This document shows, one piece after another, positions 1 through 11,822 of a stretch of 64,000 bases of DNA (its first letter is position 1; the number at the start of each line of letters is the position of its first letter). Origin of the DNA: Antedon mediterranea (taxonomy: Eukaryota > Echinodermata > Crinoidea > Comatulida > Antedonidae); the NCBI RefSeq assembly GCF_964355755.1, contig NC_092672.1:38746501-38810500 (forward strand). The letters run 5' to 3'. The notes under the pieces are model-generated. The model was not told where the DNA came from, searched no databases, and saw only the letters and a program-made list of their open reading frames with translations. A program made the translations under genes and the position numbers.

Positions 1-75
1 TAAAAAAAAAATTGTATTTCCAATCCTTATTTATAATATTGCAATTCATTCATTTTTGTGTTTAATTGGTTACAG

Positions 76-3000
76 AAAATGGATTTATTATCTCGTGATG
101 AACTAGCAGCTACATTATTAATTCCAAGTAAAGAGGTGTTCAGCTCAATGCTTGTTGAAAATATTACATGTGTTGGTTGTAGAAGAAGGTATAACAAAAT
201 TAATTCATTCACTCAAAATCCACAATTTTAGAAACATTATTCCTGTGACCCTGGTTCTTTATTAATTTGTTGTTACAACTGTTTTAGAATAAAAAATTTA
301 ACAATTTCTTGGGAATTCATAAATGTTGTAATTAGTAAATGTAAATGCAATTTAAGTTTTACCTTGAACCCACTTACTGTATTTGTACTCTTGGTGAAAA
401 TTCTACACCCTTTTAATGTTTTTTATTCTTAACTCAGAAGTTAAAGTGTGCTTTGATACTTACTGTATCTCTACTCTTGGTGAAAATTCTACACCCTTTT
501 AATGTTTTTTACTCTTAACTCAGAAGTTACTTATTGATACTTACTGTATCTCTACTCTTGGTGAAAATTCTACACCCTTTTAATGTTTTTTACTCTTAAC
601 TCAGAAGTTAAAGTATGTTACTTATTGATACTTACTGTATCTCTACTCTTGGTGAAAATTCTACACCCTTTTGTTTTTTCTTAACTGTACTCATTTTTGT
701 TGAGCAAGTTATAAAGTGTGTCATTGATACAAAGTTTGCAACAGACATAATTATTACTTATTTACTCATCCTTCTACAGCATTGAGCAGATGTTCAAACA
801 ATTGAAGGATCAGGGTTTGGTAAGCGCACTGGATCCACTTGTAATCACTACAAGATCTGAACTATCTCTCAACCCATCCTTCCTATACTCACCATGGAAT
901 ATGCATTCTTTATTCAATGTTCAGGGGTAAGTAATCTTACTGTAGTTTTTATTTTTTTATTTTTTTTTTATTTATTCATCTTCTCACTAACACTGTTAGT
1001 GAAGGATCGGGACCACAGGTGATAAACACCTCAAAAAACGGTCCAGTCCCAATTGCACAGTTGCTGTGTGTGACCAGAGTGGCTGTGTTTGTGTGGACTA
1101 GTACACCGGGGTAACCCCCTACTCGTCTCAAAAGATATACTAGGTTTTTTAAAGTGTACATGAGCTATGTGTACACTGGATCTACAGTTTATGTATAGTC
1201 CTTATCTGAGAAGACTCCTTCTACCACCAGAACCATGGAGCGATTGAGCCTCGAACCCTTGCCGATGTTATGGCTACGTAATTATGGTTCCACTGTCTTA
1301 ACCGCTTGGCCACTCACTCACAGTTGTAGTATGCAAGGTCAAAGGTCAACACAAAAATAATATATGCACTGCTGCAATGACATATTACATATTACAGTGT
1401 AGTTGACAGAGCCAATAATGATTTATTTTCAGCTCTGTGAACATACAACATAATGTCAGGATTGTAATTTATTGATAATTATATGTAGTTCACTGATTGT
1501 AAATCAGTATAAATTTAACTTGCGTTTCAAGACAGTTTTGTCTAGCTGTCAGTTAGACTTCATAAGTTGCTGTGTGTTGTTACGACGCTGATTGGCCTCC
1601 ATTCCAGCCATTTGATGTTTTGGTGTGTAGCCTAGGGGACCAGTCGTCAGGAGTTGATTGTAAATATGTCATAGTTCGATTGTAATTGTTTTTTGTTATT
1701 TTTAATTTTCAGAACCAAGTTAGCAAGTATCCTGGAAGCTTTACCTCGAAAGAAAGGAAGTAAAAGGTGTGCTCTGCATTCTTTAGATTCGCACAAATCA
1801 AAGCCAAATGGGTATGTATTAAGTGCTAGAAATGAATCTTTATGTGACAAAAAAATATGCTTATATTTGAACATGATGATGTCATATCACTACCATATTT
1901 GGGCATATCACTACCATATTTGGGCACATCACACTTTATTTGTCAAACTATAGTTTGATAGTGTAAACAGAGCTTAAGACTTCTTAATTTCATTGTCATG
2001 TCAACTGACATCATCGATTCTCCTGTTTTTTTAGAGTATATTTATTAATTTCCCAGTCAAGCAGCGTAAGGTCACAAAGTATAATGTAATTTAACAAATA
2101 ACATTTTCCCAACTAATCTTTTCTGAGTTCGACTTCATATTCCTCATCTTCCTATACTGTGTGCAGAACCTCATATTCCTCATCTTCCTATACTGTGTGC
2201 AGAACCTCATATTCCTCATCTTCCTATACTGTGTGCAGAACCTCATATTCCTCATCTTCCTATACTGTGTGCAGAACCTCATATTCCTCATCTTCCTATA
2301 CTGTGTGCAGAACCTCATATTCCTCATCTTCCTATACTGTGTGCAGAACCTCATATTCCTCATCTTCCTATACTGTGTGCAGAACCTCATATTCCTCATC
2401 TTCCTATACTGTGTGCAGAACCTCATATTCCTCATCTTCCTATACTGTGTGCAGAACCTCATTTGAGTATAGTAGCACATGATTGAATTGAATTGACTCA
2501 GAGGGCCCAGTTATGATCAGTGGCTGTGATGTACTATAGTACACTGGACTAACCCCCTACTCTAAAGATATACTACACTTGATAAATGAGAGGTTCTATT
2601 TTTGTTCCTCTGTGTGTCTGTATATATTTGCTTAGAGACCACAATTGATATAATTGCATGTTTTTGCCTGTTTAGAAATTGGATTGAAATTTGGGAAGCT
2701 TTGGAGGCCCCATGCAGAGAAGAAGTGACATTGATTTCAGCTTCCAGTCTTCAGGTGACAATGGACGCCTATTTAAGAAAACATCGGTATGTATTTAAGT
2801 TGATTTATGTAATATAGGTAGGAGGAAAGCTTTTATCCAGCTGCCATTCGGGCACTGAATGCTTGTCAGTATTCCGTACGAGAGTGATGTGACACTTTGT
2901 AATTGTTTTTGTTAGGTTTTCATTTATCTGTTTTTGCATATCTCAGAGAAGGAATGTGATCCAACTCGGCCCTAAACCATCTCGGCCAAAGTCAAATCGG

Positions 3001-6000
3001 CCCCTAGTCAACTCGGCCCCAAGTCAAGTCGGCCAAAAGTCAACTCGGCCTCGAGTCATCTCGGCCTCACGTCAACTCGGCCAAAAACTAATCGGTCAAC
3101 TCGGCCCCAATAAAGTATGGAACGCAAAAAGCGAATTTTAAACATATTCTTTATAAACATTTTTATTTTACGGTTATCTTAATAATATCTATCTAATATA
3201 TCTAAGAATATTTCGATTAATTCTGGGCACATTCTATAATGTATCAAAATATATAGGCTAGGCCTGGCTAGGCCTAACTAACAAACACGTAGGCACTGAA
3301 ACTATACATCACAACTATTAATATAGATATAAATACTACTTATCAATTAAACGAAAAATGACAGAGTGTGTTATAATTTAAATATTGAATTTTCCGTTTT
3401 ATTTTCTCTAGGCCTATGTGTAGGCCTAACCTATTAGATTAGCAAATCCTGCCATTATAATACAGTCGACTCCGCCTAAGTCGAATCTAATGGGACCGGT
3501 ATAAAAATTCGAGTTACGCGAACTTCGACTTATAGATTTGCAAAAAAATGCTAGGCCTAGGCCTAGGTTTACTCACTAGCCGCGCTATGGCTAGGCCTAG
3601 TAGACCCTGCCCTGTCGCGATCGCGGCCCACGTGATGAGCCTTCTTGAATTGAGTTGGCTTAGCTAGCTAGCTAGGCCTAATAAGTGCTAAACCTCTTTT
3701 ATCGGCAATGATAAACTGTATTTTCTTTTATGGTTTAAGCCCGAAACAATACGAAAACGTATAATAAATACATTTCGGTTCTTATTCGAAAATGGGTACC
3801 CACAAAACGCCGCTCAAGTTCTCAACTCTGAAACAACTCATACACTATACACTAGCGCGAGTTGTAGGACGCCGCCTATACTTTACAACCTGCTTGAGAG
3901 AACCGATATGGTCCCACATTATCTCCTCTGTCGTTTGTTTATCGAATTACGTACGTTTCATCGGCTTTTTTAGCGCGTTGTTGCCGCGTGATTTGTGACT
4001 TCGACTTATACGATATAAATCACTAAAGAATGTGTGTATTCGGACCGCAAAAAGACGTCGACTTAGACGAATTTCGACTTAGAAAAATTCGACTTACAAA
4101 TAAAAATTACACAGTAATGTATAGGAAAGAATTGGGACTTTCATAAAAATTCGACTTTCGCGATTTTTCGACTTACGCGAATTCGACTTAGGCGCAGTGG
4201 TGGCGCCAGCGGGGGGGCTACGGGGGCTCTAGCCCCCTCGTCGGGGAGCCTAGCCCCCCCGTCGGGGAACACGGGTACTTTTTGTCGGGGAATATAATAT
4301 ACAGTAAAAAACGTTCGCGTTCACTTCATGCTTCAGCGCCTAGAAAACCACGACGTTCCATTGACCGTGAGAGTACGTCAGAGGGCTATTATGCACTTTT
4401 ATGCATTCATTTATTGCCAGCGATCTAACTTACTACTAAACATTAGCTAGGTACGCACTTGTCTGGCGGTATCCCTTTGTACGAATCGTTCAACGTTGGG
4501 TCGAGACACGTGATATCAAGTTCCATACAGGGACCAAAATGTGTAATGTAGTTATTTTCCAGGCGAAGTTTACCGACGGTTACCGAAGGGAACACGGGTA
4601 CTTTTTGTCGGGGAATATAATATACAGTAAAAAGCGTTCGCGTTCACTTCGTAGCTAGCTTCAGCGCCTATAAAACCGCGACGTTTCATTGACCGTGAGA
4701 GTACGTCAGAGTGATATTATGCACTTTATATGCATTCATTATTGCCAGCGACCTAACTTACTACTAAACAATAGCTAGGTTCGCACTTGTCTGGCGGTAT
4801 CCCTTTGTACGAATCGTTCAACGTTGGGTCGAGACGCGTAATATCATGTTCCATCCAGGGACCAAAATGTGTAATGTAGTTATTTTCCAGGCGAAGTTTT
4901 CCGACGGTTACCGAAGGGAACACGGGTACTTTTTGTCGGGGAATATAATATACAGTAAAAAGCGTTCGCGTTCACTTCGTAGCTAGCTTCAGCGCCTAGA
5001 AAACCGCGACGTTTCATTGACCGTGAGAGTACGTCAGAGTGATATTATGCACTTTATATGCATTCATTATTGCCAGCGACCTAACTTACTACTAAACAAT
5101 AGCTAGGTTCGCACTTGTCTGGCGGTATCCCTTTGTACGAATCGTTCAACGTTGGGTCGAGACGCGTAATATCATGTTCCATCCAGGGACCAAAATGTGT
5201 ACTGTATAGTTATTTTCCAGGCGAAGTTTACTGACGGTTACGTCGTGTACTGCGTCGACGTACGCTACACTACAGCAAAAACGAATTATGTTAATTGTTC
5301 GTATGTTCACCAATTTTTTAATTTACAAGTAACCTTCTGTACCGTGGGGCACCTAAAATAAATTTTTCATCCATTACTAAACAAAAAAACATGCCATTTT
5401 CTTATTATAGCTAAGTTATTACATTTTCAATGTCCTGTATGTCATGAATTTCTCACCACTCGGAAGTCCAGATAAACAGTTTCTTAGCTCAGCCCCAACA
5501 ATAAAGCTGGTCATATTTCGAAGTACAAGAAGTGCATTTTCCGCGACCTAACATCTCTATTTTTCAAAAATTTCTTAGCTCAGTCACAACCATGATAGGG
5601 ACTATTTTGTTTCATGTTTTGAAGTATATTAAGTCCAATTTCCGGGACCTCCAACTCTATTTTTCTAAATTTTCTTTGAACTTTTATTTTTTAAATTGAA
5701 AAATATGGATTGAAACAGTCATCGCGCATCGTTTTTTTGCACGCAGTATTTTATTTATGCATTATAAAAAATGGAAAAATGGCTACCCTAAATCTGATTA
5801 AAATGACCTCAAATGACGCTAGAACGCGTTGGGGGCTTCGCCCACCGGGGGCCCTTGCCGGCCCCCTGGCCCCCAGCCGGCCTAGTGATGCTCGCTTCGC
5901 TCGCATAGCCCCCTCGTCGGGGAATGTAGCCCCCGCGTCGGGAAGATCCTGGCGCCACCCCTGCTTAGGCGGAGTCGACATATTAACTATTAGGCCTAGC

Positions 6001-9000
6001 ACTTTTTGCGTTTCATACTTTAATGTGGCCGAGTTGAACGATTAGTATTTGGCCGAGTTGACGTGAGGCCGAGTTGGTTTGAGGCCGAGATGACGTGAGG
6101 CCGAGTTGACTTGAGGCCGACTTGACTTGGGGCTGAGTTGACTTTGGGCCGACTTGACGTGGGGCCGACTTGACTTTGGCCGAGATGGTTTAGGGCCGAG
6201 TTGACCTGCACCCCAGAGAAGACATACTTTCTATGTATATTTTACATGGCAAATGACAATAAATGTAATTGATGACTGAATAAATCTTTTTGTTGGTTTT
6301 TTAATAATACATTAATAGAATTCAAAACCTTTCTTTAACTAATCATTAATGATTTCTTTTTAGGTTCTGCACTGAATGTAAGTCTAAAGTGACACGGGCA
6401 TTCAATATACTGATAGGTGAAATTGAACCGAGTAAAGAGAAGGGGTATTGTGCACACATTTATGACGGCCTTCGTAGCTGCCCTCTGCAAAAACACATCC
6501 ATCTTCTTTGTGAGACCAACTTTATACATAAGCTGATTATGAGGGCTGAGCCAGAAATGTCAGGAGTGTAAGTTAATAACAACAATAATTTATATAGCAC
6601 ACACTAAAAGTGCTCATTTTTATAGTTGTTTTCTTTTTCAGTACATTCACATGTAAAATAGAGTATGAATGTGCCCAGTCATTATATTTATCATCATCAT
6701 ACACAATTTTAAAATCATAAATAATTTTATCTATTCTTTATCAAAATAGAATATTTACCCTTCATTATCAAGTAAGTAAAGTAATGTTTTTTGTTTCAGT
6801 CGTGAACGTCATGCAAAAACTATTGATGTGGCCCAGGAAGAGGTGTTGACCTGTTTAGGTCTACATGTTCATGAAAGGCTGTTTAAAATTTCACAGAAGC
6901 TTCGTGCTGAGGAACAAACATGTCAACTTTTGTTCTATCTAGGAGTAGAAAGACTGAGAAAGGCATTTGAGGTTTAAACAATTACTATTTAACAATACTA
7001 TTTAACAATTACTATTTATTACTATTTAACTTTTTTACAAGCATTGCATCTTCATTTGCTCATGACAGAAATATTTATTTTGATCTATTTCATTATGGGT
7101 TTCTTAAATCCATTTATATTATATGGTCCCTTTCATCTTTAAAAATATGTTTTACTCCTTGTTTGTTTTGTGTTTTTGTTTGTTTTATGAGATGAATAAA
7201 GATAAACTGTTGAAATGATTCTTAACTCCAATTTTATTATTATAAGGTAACTATTGAATCAAAGAGAGGTATGAGCATGTTAGAGCAAGTTTGCGAAGAA
7301 ATTAATGAAGCTGATAAACTTAAGCAACACAAGAAAGAACAAAAGAAACTGCGTCGGAAAGCAAAAAAGAAATCGGTTAAATGTGCCATAGGTGCATGCC
7401 TAGAAGATAAATCACAAATTAATACATGTGATTGTGGTTCTGAGAAAGCTGAAAAGGATGTATTTGGAGAGGTGTGTCTGCAAGATAGCCATTTCTACAA
7501 GGTAATAATTAAACAATAGATTTGATGCATATCTGCAGAGTTACTGCTTGATATGATCAGGGAGATGTAAAATAATCTCCCTTATACTAGGGCCGTATCC
7601 ATCTGAAATTTTAAGTTTTCACTACCAACTACTATTTTACACAACTTGACATTACCTTTAGTCCAAAATATGGCTATTTTTATTTATTAAAACAGAAAAA
7701 TGGTTTGTAATCTCAAATTATTGTTGTTTTCTAGTGCAAAGAGGAAAATGATTTGAATGACAATGAAGTAAATTGTGGAAGTTGTGGGCCTGTGGAAGGA
7801 GGTGTTCGAAATGATTGTGGATATTGTAGTTCAAGTTCACCTGAACAGTCAGAAGTAGCTTGTACAGATGGAGTATGTAACCATGAGAATACAGGTATAA
7901 AAACCACCAATACAAAATGTATATAAGGGATACTGAGGTACACATCCAAATCAATCCTTACCCTTCTTTTTGCTGTTTCCTGAATTTACAAAATGCCCAA
8001 TTGATGCCTCATAATTCAGTTGCAATTGGGTATTTGAACCTTGGTTCCCACTTGGACGCAACGCAAGTAATTTGACCAATCACGGCACATAACGGCACAA
8101 TGGCTCAAACTGTTGCATGTGATTGGTCGACTCTAATCTTGAAGGACACTATTAAATAATGCTTTATTCAGATTCATTCTGGTTATAAATAAAAAATAAA
8201 CTAAATAAACTAAATACGGTAAACTAAATAAACTCTCTGATTGTATTTTCAGAATACTTAGAAAGTTGTGACACATGTCAACAAGACGATGTTGATGAAA
8301 TTTGTCCCGATTGTGAAATGAACGTGGTGGAGGAGGAAAATGAATTTTGCCAAAGATATGGGGTAAGATTCTATTGGTCAACATCACTTATTCTGTATAT
8401 TAAGCTCTGTCTACACTATAAAACTAGTTTCACAAAAAAAAGTGTGATGTGCCCAAATAATGGTATTAATATGACATCATGTCTATTAAGCTCTGTCTAC
8501 ACTATAAAACTAGTTTTACAAAAAAAAGTGTGATGTGTCCAAATAATGGTATTGATATGACATCATGTCTATTAAGCTCTGTCTACACTATAAAACTAGT
8601 TTCACAAAAAAAATGTGATGTGCCCAAATAATGGTATTGATATGACATCATCATGTCCATATTTTGGTACATCACATTTTTTTGTCACATAAAGTTTTAG
8701 TGTAGACAGAGCTTAACGCAGAAGTCTACAATGCATGGTGAGGTAAACAGTATTTTACGATCATTGATACTATCTTATATGATCACTATTTTATGTAAAC
8801 TATTGAAATGGTTTGAAACAAGAATGTTGTTTAAAGTACATACTTCGGAATTGTTTAAAATGTTCAATCAAATGTTGTACTCATGTTGAACTCATGTTGA
8901 ACTAATGTTGAACTAATGTTGTACTCATGTTGTACTCATGTTGAACTCATGTTGTACCATTGAACTAATTATAAACATTATTTTTGTATATTATCCACCT

Positions 9001-10590
9001 TAAATCTAACCTTTGACCATATATATTTTTCAGAAATTGCAGTCAGCTCCATTTACTTGTTTACTCCAGGACATGTTAGATGTAAGTTGTCGAATCTTAA
9101 GTCTTGTCTCTGCACTATCAAACTCTATCGCCCGTATTCTTAAACCGGACTTTAGTCGTAGTTCGAGCTAAAACTAAAAAAATGACGTCATTTTAATTCA
9201 TAAACCGAACTTCAACTAAATCACCGACTAAATCAGGCCAACCTCGACTAAATCGAGACGGATTTTGATCGATTTTTTTAGTCCTGGAGGGGGCAGACTA
9301 AATGGTCGACTAAATGGTTTTTAAACGATGTTTATAAAAAATGTAACAGTCATTGAGTTGTTATATTGGCCAGATATTGACGAATGAAATATCTATATTT
9401 ATATTAGCTTAATTAAATATACATTGGTATATGTTATAATAATGAAAATCATCTTTATTTACAACTGTATACAAATTACATAATTTTCTTCGCGCAAGTC
9501 CGACTTCAACTACGTCACGCCATAGCGACAATGGCAGATGCGGAAATTCACCACGCGATGGAATGTTTAGTGGGCCTAGCGCTTTCTTGTCACGCTATGA
9601 AGTGTGTGGTTCGTCGCGATCATACCTTGTTGGGGGCCTAGAAAATATAAAAGTTACCGTACCGCCATGGTTCCTAAATATATTTTGAAGATTTTGTTTG
9701 TTGTTAATCAAAAGTACTTCACTGTTAAATTAATACTGATCTTGTTCTAATAATTAACGATTAAAATTATTTTTCATGTATAGTCCTGATGCGTAAAAAG
9801 TGTTGTAAGAAAATGGAAAGTGATATCAATGCGCAAAATTTCGTCTGCTCCTCAAATACTCTCTTGTCATTGGCCAATGTATAGCCTTTGTTACCCAGAC
9901 GTGTGCAACTCGACTAAAAGCTCGACTTCATTAAGTCGAACTGCAAACTTCGACTACTTCGTTTTTGAATCGAATTTGAAGTAATAGCTCGAACTACGAC
10001 TTTTCCAAGTCGAACTTCGAACTATGACTAAAGTCCGGTTTAAGAATACGGGCGTATGTGACAAAAGAGTGTGATGTGCCCGAATATGGTAGTGATATGC
10101 CAAAATATGGTAGTGATATGACATCATCATGTCCATATATGGGCACATCACATTTTGTTGTCACATAAAGCTTGATAGTGTAGACAGAGCATTTAATGTA
10201 CTGTTGTTCTACTACTACTTCCTATTCAATGAATTTTCTGTATTAAAATGACAAAAAGACATTGCCAGTGAATTTCTTATATTGTAGTTATATTGTAAAG
10301 TTGCGTGACAAATTGGTGTTGATTTATGTGTAATGCAAGTATGTGTTTTGTTTTTATAACAGAAAGGGGAAAATGAAGACTCCGGAGATTTTATAGCTGC
10401 AGAAGATATTGCTAAATTCAAACTAGAAAACAAAAACTTTTCTCAGAAACGCAAAAAACTTAGGGCTAAATTATTAAGAGAGTTCCAGGAAAAGTTTGTA
10501 CCTGGTAACAACGGAGAAGGCTACCATCATAGATGCTGTCATCACTTGGATAAGTGTACATCAGAAATCAGTCAAATGTTTCTGGACTAA
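76..10590 (+). CDS. GGNBP2: GGNBP2 (gametogenetin-binding protein 2), 5'-partial, 11 visible exons
   Basis: Coding exons read as 76-188, 780-926, 1713-1811, 2676-2786, 6364-6567, 6800-6971, 7247-7501, 7735-7894, 8253-8362, 9034-9081 and 10363-10590 (stop). They have AG/GT borders and one continuous frame, giving about 548 residues. The family is recognised from the order of conserved blocks: TCVGCRRS, RCALHSLDSHKSKP, YLRKHRFCTECK, EIEPSKEKGYCA, HIHLLCETNFI, RERHAKTIDVAQEEVLTCLG, KLRAEEQTCQLLFYLGVE, CGYCSSSSPEQSEVACTDG, then a basic C-terminus. Human GGNBP2 is about 697 aa; the N-terminal part lies upstream of the window, because exon 76-188 follows an acceptor AG at 74-75. The in-frame ATG at 79 is therefore internal. 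GGNBP2 is a Cys-rich regulator linked to spermatogenesis and trophoblast growth through gametogenetin binding; its biochemical activity is unclear. A Lys/Arg-rich stretch in exon 7 may be a nuclear signal (inference). Confidence 0.93.
370..675 (+). repeat. Tandem repeat, about 80-90 bp unit, about 4 copies
   Basis: Four imperfect copies of a unit containing CTCTTGGTGAAAATTCTACA and ACTCAGAAGTTA lie in GGNBP2 intron 1. The last copy is truncated. Confidence 0.85.
975..1325 (-). mobile_element. tRNA-derived SINE
   Basis: On the minus strand the head carries an A-box-like TGGCCAAGCGGTTAAG (1312-1297) and a B-box-like GGGTTCGAGGC (1258-1248), spaced as in a tRNA gene. The body continues toward 975. 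A truncated relative of the body (containing ACTAACCCCCTACTC) is at about 2500-2580. It lies in GGNBP2 intron 2. The tail boundary is uncertain. Confidence 0.7.
1846..1978. mobile_element. MITE of the CTCTGTCTACACTATCAAAC family, copy 1
   Basis: The interior has the family signature of alternating ATGTCATATCACTACCATAT and GGGCACATCACA, ending in the inverted terminal sequence GATAGTGTAAACAGAGCTTA. The left end is worn. It overlaps the start of GGNBP2 intron 3. Confidence 0.75.
2133..2462 (+). repeat. 36-bp minisatellite, about 9 copies
   Basis: Near-identical 36-bp units containing CTATACTGTGTGCAGAACCT lie in GGNBP2 intron 3. The unit length is a multiple of three, so frames stay open on both strands; these are not genes. 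Confidence 0.95.
4195..5963. mobile_element. Non-autonomous hAT-type element with perfect 8-bp TSD
   Basis: It starts CAGTGGTGGCGCCAG and ends CTGGCGCCACCCCTG, the CA...TG inverted ends typical of hAT. It is flanked by CTTAGGCG on both sides (4187-4194 and 5964-5971). The GC-rich subterminal zones (GCCCCCTCGTCGGGG) are inverted at both ends. About half of the interior is a three-copy tandem repeat. No transposase open frame is visible. Confidence 0.85.
4265..5245 (+). repeat. Tandem triplication, about 325-bp unit, inside the hAT-type element
   Basis: Three copies start at about 4265, 4588 and 4915, each opening with GGGAACACGGGTACTTTTTG and closing near CGAAGTTTACCGACGGTTAC. Copies 2 and 3 are more alike than copy 1. 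Confidence 0.9.
8395..8716. mobile_element. MITE family copy 2 with internal tandem duplication
   Basis: AAGCTCTGTCTACACTATAA opens three successive copies of the left half (about 8400, 8490 and 8575). They are followed by one right half ending TAGTGTAGACAGAGCTTA. It lies in GGNBP2 intron 9. Confidence 0.85.
8878..8953 (+). repeat. Short tandem repeat, about 11-bp unit
   Basis: Repeats of TCATGTTGAAC / TCATGTTGTAC, about seven copies, in GGNBP2 intron 9. Confidence 0.85.
9096..10191. mobile_element. MITE family copy 3, split by a nested element
   Basis: The left part reads through CACTATCAAACTCTAT to 9128 and the right part resumes TATGTGACAAAAGAG at 10055. It ends TGATAGTGTAGACAGAGC. Joining the halves after removing 9129-10057 restores the usual family order. 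It lies in GGNBP2 intron 10. Confidence 0.85.
9129..10054. mobile_element. 926-bp TIR element nested in a MITE, 3-bp TSD TAT
   Basis: The inverted ends are about 36 bp with few mismatches, beginning CGCCCGTATTCTTAAACCGG. They are flanked by TAT at 9126-9128 and 10055-10057. A 3-bp duplication fits PIF/Harbinger. A short frame from ATG 9531 (starting MADAEIHHAME) may be a coding remnant, but it matches nothing I recognise. Confidence 0.8.
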
Positions 10591-10728
10591 GCTACTAGGT
10601 CTTGAATCATCAATTTACTTTTGTTGTTGGCTTCAGTTTGACAGACAAGAACTGAGAAGTTTATGAGCTTCAGTAAAATATATCATATCAAATATTTTAG
10701 TCCAACTGGAATAATATTGGTTTTTTAC

Positions 10729-10734
10729 AATAAA
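10729..10734 (+). terminator. Poly(A) signal, GGNBP2
   Basis: AATAAA lies 139 bases after the stop codon and is followed by an A-run. Confidence 0.6.
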
Positions 10735-11210
10735 AAAAAATTTATTTCTTACAAGTGATTGAAAAAAGAGACAGTTTATTCTAATGACATTTATCATTTG
10801 TATCCAACATCATTATTTCCATCTTTTGTTTTCTTTCAATATTTTTTTTAAAATTATTATTTTAACAGCTATGTGTAATCCTGGGGTCATCCTGGGGTCA
10901 CTTGATAATAAAACGATTGAATCGCTACTACATTTATTCAACAAATGTAGCAAAGCACACTGCTGAGTAAGGTTATAAATGTTACCAATATTAATTTTTA
11001 TTTTGAAGATGTAAAAGAATTCCGTAGTAATTTATACCTTGTGATGCAAGAATATATTATTAAATCTTCCATTTTTTTAAATTTATTTACATATTGATTG
11101 TATAAATTTAGAACATTGAAATGTATGTTGATCATCAACAAGAAACATGATATTGATTTCCAAGTATATTTGAAAACTTACAATTTTGTTGTGTTTTATT
11201 TGATAAAATC

Positions 11211-11347
11211 TAAAGTTCTGTCTACACTATCAAACTCTATGTGACTAAACAATGTGATGTGCCCATATATATCATATCACATCGCTACCATATCACCACC
11301 ATATTCATACTTTTTTAGCCAAACTAGTTTGATAATGTAGACAGAGC
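11211..11347. mobile_element. MITE family copy 4
   Basis: AGTTCTGTCTACACTATCAA on the left and TTTGATAATGTAGACAGAGC on the right flank the usual GTGATGTGCCCATATAT interior. It is intergenic, between GGNBP2 and the first 14-3-3 gene. The rest of 10735-11560 shows nothing recognisable. Confidence 0.85.
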
Positions 11348-11607
11348 GATTCACATTTTTGTGTCATGACAGTGTAAATGCAGAAAATAGTTCTTTAAAA
11401 TTGCTTTTTTGTAATAATCGACTTAAACTGTGGAGGGATAACTGATTAGAACATGTTGATATTTTATCAGGTATCAGAGATTAAAATATAATTTCCCATA
11501 TATAACATTATTATATAACAGTAGGTACAGTACAGGTAAAGTACAGTAGTACAACAGTTAGGATCGGTGAGAGAGACACGCCCATTTTTCCTGGGATTTG
11601 CCCTGAT

Positions 11608-11617
11608 CCGGAAGTGA
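11608..11617 (+). promoter_or_regulatory. ETS-type motif upstream of 14-3-3 gene A
   Basis: CCGGAAGTGA lies about 205 bases before the start codon, in a locally GC-richer stretch that probably contains the promoter or 5' UTR. This is a motif match only. Confidence 0.35.
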
Positions 11618-11822
11618 AAGTATCTTACGCAGTATAGAGTAACTCTCTCAGCAGCAGCAGCAAAGAGAGAAAAAAGTGAGAGATTGAGATTGTGTGAACG
11701 AGGCTAGTTGTCGCGTCGCGTACCAAACTGAGGATTATTAACGTCTTTACATTACAACAATACAGAGAATAACTTACTGTTTATAATCTGTTTTGATCAC
11801 AAATTTGCAAGATAAATCCACC

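Larger units (their letters stand above)
3463..5980. mobile_element. TA-flanked inverted-repeat element (Tc1/mariner or pogo type), interrupted
   Basis: Left end CAGTCGACTCCGCCTAAGTC follows TA (3461-3462). The right end is its inverse, CTTAGGCGGAGTCGACA, followed by TA. The body is full of TTCGACTTA motifs. Removing the inserted hAT-type element (4195-5963 plus one 8-bp duplication) leaves a non-autonomous element of about 740 bp. No transposase frame was seen. Confidence 0.65.
2952..6213. mobile_element. Outer 3.26-kb inverted-repeat element in GGNBP2 intron 4
   Basis: It is flanked by the 8-bp direct repeat CAGAGAAG (2944-2951 and 6214-6221), which fits a target-site duplication. The ends are long inverted repeats (about 2956-3135 and 6005-6210) built from roughly ten short units of the form TCAACTCGGCC, followed by a shared TAAAGTATG(G/A)AACGCAAAAAG. 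No transposase was seen. It carries two further nested elements (3463-5980 and 4195-5963). An 8-bp duplication is usual for hAT and P elements; the superfamily is not settled. Confidence 0.8.

Noticed and set aside
79-188. ATG at 79 as the GGNBP2 start
   Set aside because: The exon begins after an acceptor AG at 74-75, and the family has about 70 further residues upstream of CVGCRR; the true start is outside the window.
2091-2482. Repetitive open frames on both strands (MRFCTQYRKMRN-type repeats)
   Set aside because: Multiple-of-three minisatellite in GGNBP2 intron 3, no start context or conserved domain.
5710-6045. Plus- and minus-strand frames of 83-111 codons
   Set aside because: They span the GC-rich right end of the hAT-type element and the outer TIR; composition, not coding.
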